This document shows positions 18,133 to 27,491 of a DNA stretch of 43,486 bases, in pieces. Origin of the DNA: Phytoplasma sp041276565 (GTDB lineage: Bacteria > Bacillota_I > Bacilli_A > Acholeplasmatales > Acholeplasmataceae); assembly GCF_041276565.1 (NCBI RefSeq), contig NZ_JBGGGR010000023.1, positions 1 to 43,486 on the forward strand. The letters run 5' to 3'. Position numbers and translations under genes: made by a program. Each line of letters opens with the position of its first letter. Within the stretch, counting starts at the first letter, position 1. Below the pieces are notes generated by a model. It had not been told where the DNA came from and searched no databases. It saw only the letters and a program-made list of their open reading frames with translations.

Positions 18133-19044
18133 TTACTCAATTATACTGTCTTTGTCATTAGCTCTTATCATTTTGTCTCTTGGTAACACAGTACCAATAA
18201 AAAATTTTATATTTTTTCTTTTGAAAGAAAAAAGATAAATTTGGTTAGCTCCGTTGGATAATTTTAATAAATCGTATATATTATTTTTGTCTAAAGTCTG
18301 TAATATTCTGAATCCTTTATTGAAATAAACAATTTCAATTTTTTGATTATTGAAAATGTTAAAATATGGTATCGGCGCTACTGTTCCTTTTTTAGGAGCT
18401 ATATTATAATGTCCTAATTTAATAAAAATATTGTCTGAATTAGAAATTATATTTTTTTGTTTTAAAAAATTATTTATTATATTTGGGATATCTTTTTCAT
18501 TATCTATTTCTAATTCCACTAATTCTGTTTGATAATTTTCTTTTTTAATTTCTGTTTCTTTTTGATCCCAAAACACAAAAGCTTCTGAAATAGAAACATC
18601 ATTTTCTAAAATTTCTTCTAATGTATAAAAATTGTTTTTTGATGGATATTTTTCTTTAAAAATATTATATCTATATTTTAAATAGACTCCTATTAATCCT
18701 TTGGGAGGATTGCGGAAAGAATAAATGAGATTTTTTTCTTCAGGGGCGTTATAACAAGGAATTTGACTATTGAAATAATTAATTTGATCATTAAATTCTT
18801 TTAAAAAAACATTAATATTATTTGGTTCTAAAATATAAATATCATGTTTGATTGTTTTAGGTTGGGTTTCTAACCATTCTTTTTTTATATTTTTGTAATC
18901 AGGAAGATGAACTGGCATTTGAATACGTTTATGAAAATAATTATAACCTAAAACAAAATTAAAAGATAAATTGGAATAAATTAAAAAAAATATTAATAAG
19001 ATAAATAGATTTTGAAATTTTGAATATTTTTCTTTAATTCTCAA
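18133..19044 (-). CDS. Predicted exported or membrane-anchored protein of unknown function
   Basis: 303 residues, not recognised. Residues 1-11 are basic and 12-34 are a hydrophobic segment (LFILLIFFLIYSNLSFNFVL), so the protein is either secreted or anchored with its body outside. The body is mixed and not coiled-coil: HDIYILEPNNINVFLKEF, RNPPKGLIGVYLKYRYNIF, HYNIAPKKGTVAPIPYFNIF and a C-terminal RILQTLDKNNIYDLLKLSNG. It is flanked by a terminator on the 3' side and a 525-bp spacer on the 5' side, so it is a single-gene unit. The body has the composition of a folded globular domain. A host-interface role is possible from location alone; there is no family evidence. Confidence 0.7.
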   Translation of the reverse strand: MRIKEKYSKFQNLFILLIFFLIYSNLSFNFVLGYNYFHKRIQMPVHLPDYKNIKKEWLETQPKTIKHDIYILEPNNINVFLKEFNDQINYFNSQIPCYNAPEEKNLIYSFRNPPKGLIGVYLKYRYNIFKEKYPSKNNFYTLEEILENDVSISEAFVFWDQKETEIKKENYQTELVELEIDNEKDIPNIINNFLKQKNIISNSDNIFIKLGHYNIAPKKGTVAPIPYFNIFNNQKIEIVYFNKGFRILQTLDKNNIYDLLKLSNGANQIYLFSFKRKNIKFFIGTVLPRDKMIRANDKDSIIE

Positions 19045-19569
19045 AAATACACCTTTTTTTCTTTATTTTATTTTTTTATTTATTATTATATATACATTAT
19101 TTCATATTGAATGTGTTTTAAATAAAAAATAATATTGAATTTAGTTTAAATATTTGTTTTTTTGTTCTTTATTTTAAATATGTATTTGATTTTTTAAAAA
19201 TAAATTTTAAAAAATAATTAATTTGGAACGATTTATTTTTATTATGTTATGTTTTTTTCTAAAAAAAACATTCTTTTTTTAATATGACGAAATAATTGTT
19301 TCGATAATCTCTCTTTTTTATTGAATATAATTAATTTCGTTAAAAAAATATTTTTATTTTTAATATTTTTAAATATACTAAAATTAAAAGAATCAAAAAA
19401 ATAAATAAAAAAATATAAAAATCAAGTTTTTAGAAGCTAAAACGATTTAAAAATAGTTTATTAAATATTTTTTTTATCGATTTTTATATTAAAAAATGAA
19501 CTTTTTTTGGTTAATTTGATGCCAAAAATGTTAAAATATTTAATCAAATAATAAAAAAAGATTATTAAA
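19045..19569. other. AT-rich spacer, no gene seen
   Basis: Divergent spacer between the minus-strand exported-protein gene and the plus-strand ATPase remnant. It must hold the promoter of the former. Homopolymer-rich; I see no coding frame or RNA. Confidence 0.5.
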
Positions 19570-20971
19570 ATGAGTAAAAAAAATTTATTGGAAAAACGAA
19601 AGAATTGAGAGAAATTCAAAACTATATCGATTCTCCGGAATCTCATTTAGGTATTTTATATGGGGTTCGAAGGGTAGAAAAAACTAGTATTTTAAAACAA
19701 TTGTTGAAAAAAAATCGTGGTATTTATATATTCTGCGGACGTTTCTGGATTGGAAAATAATTTAAAACTTTTAAGTGAAAAAATCGCTATTTTTTTTGGA
19801 GAATCTAATTATATTTTTCCAGATTTTTATCAGTTGTTTATTTATTTCAAGAAACAAAATTCCAGAAGAAAAAAAACAATCTTGGTAATAGATGAGTGTT
19901 CGTATTTAGCAGACGCAAGTCCTGAAATTAATTTTATTTTCCAAAAAATTGTTGACGAATATTTAGATAATTCTAATATTAAAATTATTTTAGTTGGAAA
20001 CCATTTAGGGATCGTGAAATCTTTACAAAAATATGATAATCCCTTATATCAAAGGATATCGTTTCAAAAACAAATTCTTCCTTTTGATTATTTAGAAACT
20101 TCTGCATTTTATCCCGATTTAACTTCTGTAGAAAAAATTAAATTTTATAGTGTTTTCGGCGTTATGCCTTTTGTTTTAAATAAAATAAATCCAAAAAAAG
20201 ATTTAAAGAAAAATATTAGTGAGATTTATTTCCAAAATGATGATATTTTGAATACTGATGTAATAAATATTTTAGGTCATGAAAATAAAAGAATTAATTC
20301 TTATGTTCCTATTTTAAAATTTATCGCTGGGAAAAATAGACAAATTAAAGATATTTCTTCTTATACCCAAAAACCTACTTCTGTTATTTTGCCTTTAATT
20401 AATAACTTATTAGAGATGGAAATTTTAAAAAAAGAAGTTTCTTTTGGCGAAAATTCGCTTTCTCCTAAAAAAACTAATTATTCTTTTAAAGATCCTTATT
20501 TTAATTTTTGTTATTATTTTTTAAGAAATAAATTATCAGAATTTGTCATTTTAGATCATGAAACATTTTTTAAAAATTATATTAAATATAGTTTAGAACC
20601 TTTCATTATATTAACATTTAAAAAAATTTGTCAAACATTTTTAAAGGAATATCATCATACAAAAGCTATTCAAGTCAGTCGTTATTGGGATAATAATTAT
20701 AAATCGAAAGAAAATATAGAAATTGATATTGTTTTAGAACAACTAAATAATAAATTAATTTTTTTGAGTGTGAATTCGCTCCTAATCCTATTGGAGATAG
20801 CGTAATAGAATATTTTACACATCGCGCTGAAATCTTAAAAACAAAAAATCCTCTGTTTTCTAAAAAAGAAATTAAATTTGGTTTTTTTCTTTTAACGGTT
20901 TTCGAAATCATATTTATGATACAGAATATTTATTATTTACACCTGATGATTTATATAAAATAAAAAAATGA
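19570..20971 (+). pseudogene. Decayed archaeal-type ATPase (ATPase_2 plus DUF234 architecture)
   Basis: Can be followed from ATG 19570 to TGA 20971 through at least three frameshifts. Pieces in order: FIGKTKELREIQNYI, LGILYGVRRVEKTSIL (a Walker A whose usual form is GRRRVGKTS; the second Gly is now Glu), a shift near 19720, IYSADVSGLENNLKLL, the Walker B KTILVIDECSYLAD, LVGNHLGIV, LPFDYLETSAFYPDL, a winged-helix part with TSVILPLINNLLEMEILKK and KTNYSFKDPYFNFCYYF, then DUF234-like YHHTKAIQVSRYWD. After a shift near 20765 it continues FECEFAPNPIGDS and ends FSFNGFRNHIYDTEYL and DDLYKIKK. The longest open piece (19717-20805, GTG start) lacks the P-loop. Such ATPases are common in archaea and scattered in bacteria, so transfer is likely; the original role is unknown. 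Confidence 0.75.
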
Positions 20972-21349
20972 TTTATAATAAATTTTGTTAAAAGAGAAAT
21001 TCAAAATATATCAATAAGATGAAAATATTATTTTTTTTAATTTATGATATTTTTGTTTAATTACTAAAATGACGTTTTTTGTTTCTAGATTGTATCTAAA
21101 TTTTCAAATATTTATGAATTGATTTCGGCATGTATCTGCGATATTTCGAGCATGTTATTTTATTTTTTATTCCAAATTCAAATTTTATATGGTATATATA
21201 TTATATATAGGATAAATTGCTAAATGGTTTCTTTTAGATATAGGTTAAATACTTTTTTTGTTTTTTTTAATTTTAATTTTCAAAATTTCATTTGGATTTA
21301 AAATAGAATCTAATAAAAAAATTATTCATGAATACAAAGGTGAAGAAAA
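20972..21349. other. Spacer before adk
   Basis: No gene found. It includes short palindromic TA-rich tracts (near 21190-21215, TATATATATTATATATAG) and AAAGG (21336-21340), the adk ribosome-binding site. Confidence 0.5.
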
Positions 21350-22006
21350 GTGAATATAATAATACTGCTAGGACCTCCGGCTTCGGGTAAGGGTACTCAA
21401 TCTTTAATTTTGTCTAAACTTTTAGATATTCATCATATTTCGATAGGTGATATTTTTCGTAAAAATTATAAAAATAAAACTAAATTAGGATTACTTGTTA
21501 ATAATTTTATCAAAAAAGGTCTTTTGGTAACTGATGATATAACTAATTCTATGATAAGTGATTTTTTAACTCAAGAAAAAATAAACAAAGGAATTATTCT
21601 TGATGGTTACCCACGTAATATTAATCAAGGTAGATTTTTAACAGAAGAATTACAAAAAAAAAATGTAAATTTAACAAAAGTTTTTTATTTTAATGTGGCT
21701 GAAAAATTATTAGAAAAAAGAATTATGGGAAGAATGATTTGTCCACAATGTGGCGAGATTTACCATAAAGAAACAAAATTACCTCAAAAACATGGTTTTT
21801 GTGATAATGATAATAATGCTCTTATCCAAAGACAAGACGATAACATTGATGTTTTTAATCAACGTTTATTGGTTTATAAAAAAGAAACTTTACCATTAGT
21901 AGAATATTACAAACAAATGAATAAAATTTTTGAGATTAAAGTAGATGATACTCATAAATCTATTCAGGATATTACCGCTATAATGTTAAAAGAATTGCAA
22001 AAATAA
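21350..22006 (+). CDS. adk: Adenylate kinase
   Basis: Catalyses ATP + AMP to 2 ADP in the cytoplasm. 218 residues, the long form with a zinc-binding lid. P-loop LLGPPASGKGTQS (about 5-17), AMP-binding HHISIGDIFR and LDGYPRNINQGRFL, and the lid CPQCGEIYHKE ... CDNDNN ... RQDDN, with three Cys and an Asp as the probable zinc ligands. The start is GTG at 21350, nine bases after AAAGG; the frame gives a standard family N-terminus from there. In many bacteria, phytoplasmas included, adk lies in the ribosomal-protein cluster next to secY; here it stands alone beside a decayed ATPase and a surface AAA+ gene, so it is either relocated or a second copy. All catalytic motifs look intact. Confidence 0.93.
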   Translation: MNIIILLGPPASGKGTQSLILSKLLDIHHISIGDIFRKNYKNKTKLGLLVNNFIKKGLLVTDDITNSMISDFLTQEKINKGIILDGYPRNINQGRFLTEELQKKNVNLTKVFYFNVAEKLLEKRIMGRMICPQCGEIYHKETKLPQKHGFCDNDNNALIQRQDDNIDVFNQRLLVYKKETLPLVEYYKQMNKIFEIKVDDTHKSIQDITAIMLKELQK

Positions 22007-22017
22007 TATTTTTTCAT

Positions 22018-22061
22018 GTTCTTTTTCTTCCTATTTATGGATAAATAGGAAGAAAAAGAAC
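22018..22061 (+). terminator. Perfect 21-bp hairpin after adk
   Basis: The arms 22018-22038 and 22041-22061 are exact reverse complements (GTTCTTTTTCTTCCTATTTA plus T) around GG. It begins 11 bp after the adk stop, where a terminator is expected, but no T run follows (TAATGTATATTT), so it may instead protect the mRNA 3' end or be a processing site. Confidence 0.6.
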
Positions 22062-22115
22062 TAATGTATATTTATACTTAAAAAAAGAAAAATTTTTTTA
22101 GAAAGTTTTCCGCAA

Positions 22116-25100
22116 ATGAAAATAATAAAAAAAATATTATCAAATATTTTTTTTATATTAATAATTTTTTTTTGCTTTTTTTTATTTCCAAATGTCATTT
22201 TGATCAAAGCTCAAGAAGAAAATAGTTTTGATCGCTTTCCTATTATTAAAAAATTAAAACAAATTTTTCCTAAATTAAATAATAATCCAGAATTATTTAA
22301 TAAAGTTTTAACAGAAATATTAAAAGAATTTGATAAACCTCATTATAGAAACGAAATTAAAACAAATATAAATGAGAGAATCGAATTGTTAGAAAAATAT
22401 AATATAAAAGATGAATTTTCTGATGTCATTTCGCAAACTGTGTACGACGAAAATGATATTGTTTTGGTTTTTATAGGGAATTTAACAGATTTTTCAAATT
22501 ATAATTTTTATTTAGAACATAAAAAAAATAATTTTAATAGTTCTAAAGGAATGTATTGGAAAAATTGGTCTCCTGCTAATATCGAAACCGTTTCAAAAAC
22601 CAAAATTAATTTTTTGATAGATGTTTTTGAAGAAATAATAATTTTAGAAAAAGATTTAGTTAATCAAAAAAATAAAAATATTTATCTTGAAAATATTAAA
22701 CAACTTCAAGACAAAATATTAAATTATGAAACTTTATTTCAAAAACAAGACAAATTTCTACAAGATAAAGACAAAGACATAGAAAGATTAAATTTATATA
22801 TTAGCCGAAATCAAGAAGAAATCGCTTTTTTAAATTTAAAAATTCAAGAAAATACGAAAATTTTAAATCAAAAACAAACAGAAATAGCTGATATTAATTC
22901 TTTATCTCAGATAGATAAACAAAAATTACAAACTATTATTAACAAATTGAATCAAAATAATCTTCAATTATTACAAAAATTAGAAGAAAAAGAAGCATTT
23001 ATAAACGATAAGCAAGAAGAAATTCAAGAATTAATTCTAAATTTGAGATTCAAAAATCAAGAAATTATAAGTATTCATAAATTAACACAAAAAGAAAAAC
23101 AAAAATTTGAGCTTATAATTAATGAAAAAATCGGTCAAATTAGAGACATAGAAAAAATATTACAAAACTCTAAAAATAAAATAGATGAATTAAATCAAAA
23201 CATTGAAAGTTATCAAAAAAAAATCCAAAAACAACAAGAAAAAATGAACTTTTTAGAACAAAATGTTTTAGATAATAAAGAAGAAATAAATTCTTTGAAG
23301 CAACAAATACAATATAAAAACGAAGAATTAATTTCTAAAAAATTAGAAATCGAAAATAAACATTTTTTAAATGAAGAATTAAGAACTCAATTTAATTATG
23401 AAATTCAAAAATTAGAAAAAGAAATAGAAAATATTCAAAACAAATTGAATCGACAAGAAATAATTTTATTCCAAAATAAAGAAGACGTTTCTGATTTAAT
23501 AGTTGAATTAAAAACCAAAAATGAACAAATAACAAAGATACAAAATATCAACCAACAAGAACAAAATATCCTAAAAGAAGATATCGCGAATAAAATTATT
23601 AAATTAAATCAATTAGAAGAAATATTAGCTGTTAATCAAAAAGATATCGAAAATTACCAAAAAACTTTTGAACGACAAAAAAAAGTCATCTCGCAACAAC
23701 AAGCAACAATCGATGAAATTAATGTTAATATTGAAATTAAAGAAAAAATCATATTTTCTTTAAAAAATAAAATTGATCTTTTTGTTCTTAAAATAGAAGA
23801 AAAAAATAGAGAACTCATCGAAAATAAATTTTTATCCGACACAGAAAAACATAATTTAAACACAAATATTGATTTTTTACAATCACAAATTAAAATTTTT
23901 AGAAAACAAATAGAAGAAAAAGAAAACTTTTTACAAGAATATCAAAAAGAAATATCATTTTTGAATCAAAAATTAAAAGAAAAAAAAGAAGAAATAGTTT
24001 CCTTTCGTATATTCAGCGAAAAAGAAAAAAATAAATTAAAAAAAGATATCGACGATAAAATAAAACAATTAAAAGAAACTGAAGATAAAGTATATGTTTT
24101 ACGTGATAAAATTGATCAATTAAATCAAGATATCGAACAACAACGTAATATTATTTTACAGAAAAAAAGACAAATTGTTGATTTAGAAAAAAATATTGAA
24201 GATAATAAAATAGAAATATTCGCTTTAAATCAAGAGATAACTAAAAAAGAAGAACAATTAAAACAAAAAACAGCTGAATTATTAGAAAAAGAAGAGTTAT
24301 CACAAAAACAAAAAGATTCTTTAAATCAAGAAATTAATGAACTGAATCGAAATATTGTTTCTTTAAAAGAAGAAATATTTTCTAAAAATAAAAATTTAGA
24401 AACTTTGGAACAACAAAACACTGAATTAAGAATAGATTTCCAAAAACAAGAAGAAAAAATTAAAAAAAATCAAGTTTTGAATGAAAACGATAAACAAGAA
24501 TTAAAAACAGAAATTAAAAAAATATTAAAAAATTTAGAAGAAAATCAAACTAAAATAGAAAAATATAAACAAAAAATAGAAAATTCCATTCAAGATAATA
24601 CTTTATTTACTAATTTAATTTTAAAAACAATGCAACATATTGGAAACATGCATAAAGAAACTTTAAATTTTATGCAGGAAATAAAGAAAGATCAAGAAAT
24701 TAAAAAAAATAACGAATCAGATTATGTCCAAAGTTTTTTAAAAAAAACAGATAAGTTCGCTAGTTTCGCTGAAGTAATAGGTATGGAAGATGCTAAGGAA
24801 CAATTAAGAGAAAGTTTAGAACATTTAAAAAATTTAGATTTGTATAAAAATATGGGAACGCGTAAAACTCCTAAGGGAATTTTATTATACGGTCCACCTG
24901 GAACAGGAAAAACTTATTTAGCTGAAGCTTTCGCTAAAGAAGCTGGTTTACCTTTTTTTTGTGTTACTTCAGATGATTTTTCTAAAACATATGTAGGAGA
25001 AGCGCCAAGATTAATTAAAAAACTTTTTGAAGAAGCACGTAGACATTCACCTAGTGTAATTTTGATTGATGAATGCGAAGTAGCTTTTCGAAAACGAAAC

Positions 25101-27053
25101 AGTGACGGTTTAAATTCTGATCATGGGAACGTCATTACAGCTTTTTTATCTCAAATTGAAGGAGTTCATACAGAAGACACGAAACCTGTTTTTGTTATAG
25201 GGACGACAAATTTCAAGGATGAGATTGATAGCTCTATTTTAAGTCGATTTAATAAATTGATTAAAGTTGATTTTTGGTCTCAAGAAAGTTTGAATGTTTT
25301 CGTCAAAAAAATATCTAAAAAATATAAATTAGATATGAGAGCTTACAAATATTTAGATCAAATAGTACAAAAAATAATTGATTCTAAATTAGATTTCTTA
25401 AGAACTCCTAGAAAAATAATAGAATTATTTGAACAAGCGTCCATCACAGCCTTATTAAGACATCAACATTTAAATATTTTACCTATAGATCTAGAATTTA
25501 TCTTTAGTAGGTTTCTTAATGATAAAGAAGTTATCGATTGGGACGACCATCAACATGTCAAACATCAATTGGAAGAAATATTATCTATAACAGACTTCAA
25601 AAATACTCCAATTAAACATATTTTTAAGGATAGTCATTTTATCGGTAAAGAAGAAGAATATTTGGAATTTTTAAAACAAAAAAATGAACAAAATAAAAAA
25701 ATATTTTATTTGGAAGGTAATTCCAATGAATTAACCGAAATAGAAATTAAAAAAGATGAATTACAAAAAATCCAAAAATTTTATTCTGAAGAAAATCCTC
25801 TACCTGAAAAATTATTGGGTTTTTATTTTGAACCCAAAAAAGGGAGCAATTCAAGTAAAAAAACTAAAAAAATATCTTCGTTAGAAGATGTTTTAAATGA
25901 AGCTATTTTTCAAAAATCACAAAAAATTTATTTTTTTTGGGATATAGAAAAAAATAAATATAATCAAGATATAATGAAACAATTATTAGAAAAATATCAC
26001 GATAAATATAATTTTTTAAAATTAGATCCAGTTTTCCAAAATCAATTACCTCAAATATACAAAAAAATAGAAAACAACAAAATAGAAATGGAACATGAAA
26101 TTGAAAAATATATTCAAGATTTGGAAAAAAGATTATTTAATGATGTTTATCATGTTTTAATCGAAGAAAATAATTTTATTAATTTAGACAATATTGCAGA
26201 GATTAAAAGCGACATAAAAGAACATATAAAGGAATTATTGGAACAAGGTAACGCTTCAGAAGAAGAAATAAAAAATCAAATTATTTTCAAAATGCAACAA
26301 AAATTTAGTCAAGAAAAAAACCTTTTTTTACAACAAAAAATTAATGATTTAATTAAAAAAATTCCTTTTAATAAGGAAATATTTTCCGATCCAGAAATTC
26401 AAAAGATACAACAAAAAATTAATGATGAAATGAATCAAAATTTAATAAAATTTTCTCAATATTCCTTAAAAAATATTGAAAATTATATCAATAAAATAAA
26501 ATCCAAACATGATGACAAAATTTTTCGAAAAAAATGGAAAATGATATTGCCTCAAGTAAATATTGTTTTTAATTTGGATAAAAATAATATTATTGAATTT
26601 TTAAAAAATAAAACTCAAAAAGAATTGTTTTATCAAAATTTAACTTTAGAGAAGATTATTGATGTTCTTAATAAAGAAGCTGATACCAAACAAAAAGAAA
26701 TGGAACAACAATTAAATAAAAAAGTTTCTGAAGATATAAATAAATATATTTTTATAGATAATATGTTAGGTTCGAATATCCTTATGAGAGATATCGAATT
26801 GATAAATAGAGGAGCTTTATCTATCGTTGAATCCGAATTAAAAAAAGATCAAATAACAAAAACAGAAATAGATAATAAAGTATATTCTTTTGTTAAAAAT
26901 TATAAAATTCAAAAAGAAGAAAATAGTTCAGATAATAACTCTATTTTCGCTATTATTAAAAATAATTTTTATTGGTTCAAATATATATTGTTTTTGATAT
27001 TGATTAAATATTTCTTTTTTAAAAAAAGTCAAATAAATAAAAAAAAGAAATAA
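22116..27053 (+). CDS. Giant membrane-anchored coiled-coil AAA+ ATPase
   Basis: 1645 residues. Residues 1-6 are basic, 7-30 hydrophobic with a possible signal-peptidase site near IKAQ (30-33). 34-165 is an unrecognised N-terminal domain. About 168-845 is a coiled coil built of a gapless 155-residue repeat. About 884-1130 is an FtsH-like AAA+ domain: Walker A GPPGTGKT (926-933, Lys932), pore-loop-like KTYVGEAPR, Walker B VILIDE (Asp985, Glu986), and the second region of homology GTTNFKDEIDSSILSRF with Arg1044. The zinc-protease HExxH of FtsH is absent, so it is a pure ATPase. 1130-1610 is mostly helical and unrecognised; about 1618-1634 is a second membrane span, followed by a Lys-rich tail. 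Two spans at opposite ends put the whole body outside the cell. Related phytoplasma AAA+ and FtsH proteins have been proposed to face the host. The ribosome-binding site is weak. Confidence 0.85.
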   Translation: MKIIKKILSNIFFILIIFFCFFLFPNVILIKAQEENSFDRFPIIKKLKQIFPKLNNNPELFNKVLTEILKEFDKPHYRNEIKTNINERIELLEKYNIKDEFSDVISQTVYDENDIVLVFIGNLTDFSNYNFYLEHKKNNFNSSKGMYWKNWSPANIETVSKTKINFLIDVFEEIIILEKDLVNQKNKNIYLENIKQLQDKILNYETLFQKQDKFLQDKDKDIERLNLYISRNQEEIAFLNLKIQENTKILNQKQTEIADINSLSQIDKQKLQTIINKLNQNNLQLLQKLEEKEAFINDKQEEIQELILNLRFKNQEIISIHKLTQKEKQKFELIINEKIGQIRDIEKILQNSKNKIDELNQNIESYQKKIQKQQEKMNFLEQNVLDNKEEINSLKQQIQYKNEELISKKLEIENKHFLNEELRTQFNYEIQKLEKEIENIQNKLNRQEIILFQNKEDVSDLIVELKTKNEQITKIQNINQQEQNILKEDIANKIIKLNQLEEILAVNQKDIENYQKTFERQKKVISQQQATIDEINVNIEIKEKIIFSLKNKIDLFVLKIEEKNRELIENKFLSDTEKHNLNTNIDFLQSQIKIFRKQIEEKENFLQEYQKEISFLNQKLKEKKEEIVSFRIFSEKEKNKLKKDIDDKIKQLKETEDKVYVLRDKIDQLNQDIEQQRNIILQKKRQIVDLEKNIEDNKIEIFALNQEITKKEEQLKQKTAELLEKEELSQKQKDSLNQEINELNRNIVSLKEEIFSKNKNLETLEQQNTELRIDFQKQEEKIKKNQVLNENDKQELKTEIKKILKNLEENQTKIEKYKQKIENSIQDNTLFTNLILKTMQHIGNMHKETLNFMQEIKKDQEIKKNNESDYVQSFLKKTDKFASFAEVIGMEDAKEQLRESLEHLKNLDLYKNMGTRKTPKGILLYGPPGTGKTYLAEAFAKEAGLPFFCVTSDDFSKTYVGEAPRLIKKLFEEARRHSPSVILIDECEVAFRKRNSDGLNSDHGNVITAFLSQIEGVHTEDTKPVFVIGTTNFKDEIDSSILSRFNKLIKVDFWSQESLNVFVKKISKKYKLDMRAYKYLDQIVQKIIDSKLDFLRTPRKIIELFEQASITALLRHQHLNILPIDLEFIFSRFLNDKEVIDWDDHQHVKHQLEEILSITDFKNTPIKHIFKDSHFIGKEEEYLEFLKQKNEQNKKIFYLEGNSNELTEIEIKKDELQKIQKFYSEENPLPEKLLGFYFEPKKGSNSSKKTKKISSLEDVLNEAIFQKSQKIYFFWDIEKNKYNQDIMKQLLEKYHDKYNFLKLDPVFQNQLPQIYKKIENNKIEMEHEIEKYIQDLEKRLFNDVYHVLIEENNFINLDNIAEIKSDIKEHIKELLEQGNASEEEIKNQIIFKMQQKFSQEKNLFLQQKINDLIKKIPFNKEIFSDPEIQKIQQKINDEMNQNLIKFSQYSLKNIENYINKIKSKHDDKIFRKKWKMILPQVNIVFNLDKNNIIEFLKNKTQKELFYQNLTLEKIIDVLNKEADTKQKEMEQQLNKKVSEDINKYIFIDNMLGSNILMRDIELINRGALSIVESELKKDQITKTEIDNKVYSFVKNYKIQKEENSSDNNSIFAIIKNNFYWFKYILFLILIKYFFFKKSQINKKKK

Positions 27054-27117
27054 TTGATAAATGGATATTTATTTATTTAAAAATATCGAATATTAAAGAA
27101 AGATAATATTATTTTTC

Positions 27118-27172
27118 AAAAACAAGTTTGAAGATTATGATAAAAAAATAATCTCTTAAATTTGTTTTTTTT
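27118..27172 (+). terminator. Intrinsic terminator of the AAA+ gene
   Basis: AAAAACAAGTTT pairs with AAATTTGTTTTT; an inner GATTA/TAATC stem extends it, and eight T follow. Confidence 0.7.
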
Positions 27173-27313
27173 ATTGATTAAAATGTCGAATTATAAAATA
27201 TTTATTATTAATTTTAGTTGCCTTTATAATATAATCTATCTTAATAGTAATTATAAATATTATTACTATTATGTTTTTAGCTATTTATCTTTTCGTTTAT
27301 TTTTGAATTATTT

Positions 27314-27491
27314 AATATAAAAAATAAAATATAAGGCGGTATAAAGTATATTATTGTAAATTAATTATTGTTATTAATATTTGAGTTATTTATTATTTTG
27401 TTTTTATTATCTTTTATTATCTTTTATTATCTTTGGTTCATTTTTTTCAATATAAAAAAATAAAATATAAGGTGGTATAAAGTATATTATT
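27314..27491 (+). repeat. Duplicated leader element, two direct copies 135 bp apart
   Basis: Copy 1 (27314-27355) and copy 2 (27449-27491) share AATATAAAAAA(A)TAAAATA, then TAAGGYGGTATAAAGTATAT and TATT, with one C/T change and one extra A. Copy 2 runs directly into the ATG at 27492; in copy 1 the matching place reads GTA and no frame follows. The element includes the Shine-Dalgarno-like AAGGTGG, although 16 bases from the ATG. Confidence 0.8.
27402..27431. repeat. 10-bp tandem repeat, three copies
   Basis: TTTTATTATC three times without a mismatch, between the two leader copies and about 60 bp before the next gene. Confidence 0.85.

Larger units (their letters stand above)
27054..27491. other. 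Spacer with terminator, short tandem repeat and duplicated leader
   Basis: Contains a terminator (27118-27172), a 10-bp tandem repeat (27402-27431) and two copies of a 42-43-bp leader (27314-27355, 27449-27491), the second abutting the next start codon. No coding frame. Confidence 0.6.

Noticed and set aside
22116..22220. SVM-type effector signal peptide
   Set aside because: The hydrophobic N-terminus does not match the SVM consensus, and the protein is far larger than SVM effectors.
23654..23863. A 69-codon minus-strand frame inside the AAA+ gene
   Set aside because: A shadow of the coiled-coil codon pattern.
22116..27053. FtsH-type protease
   Set aside because: The AAA+ domain is FtsH-like, but no HExxH is present; HEIEK near residue 1325 lacks the second His.
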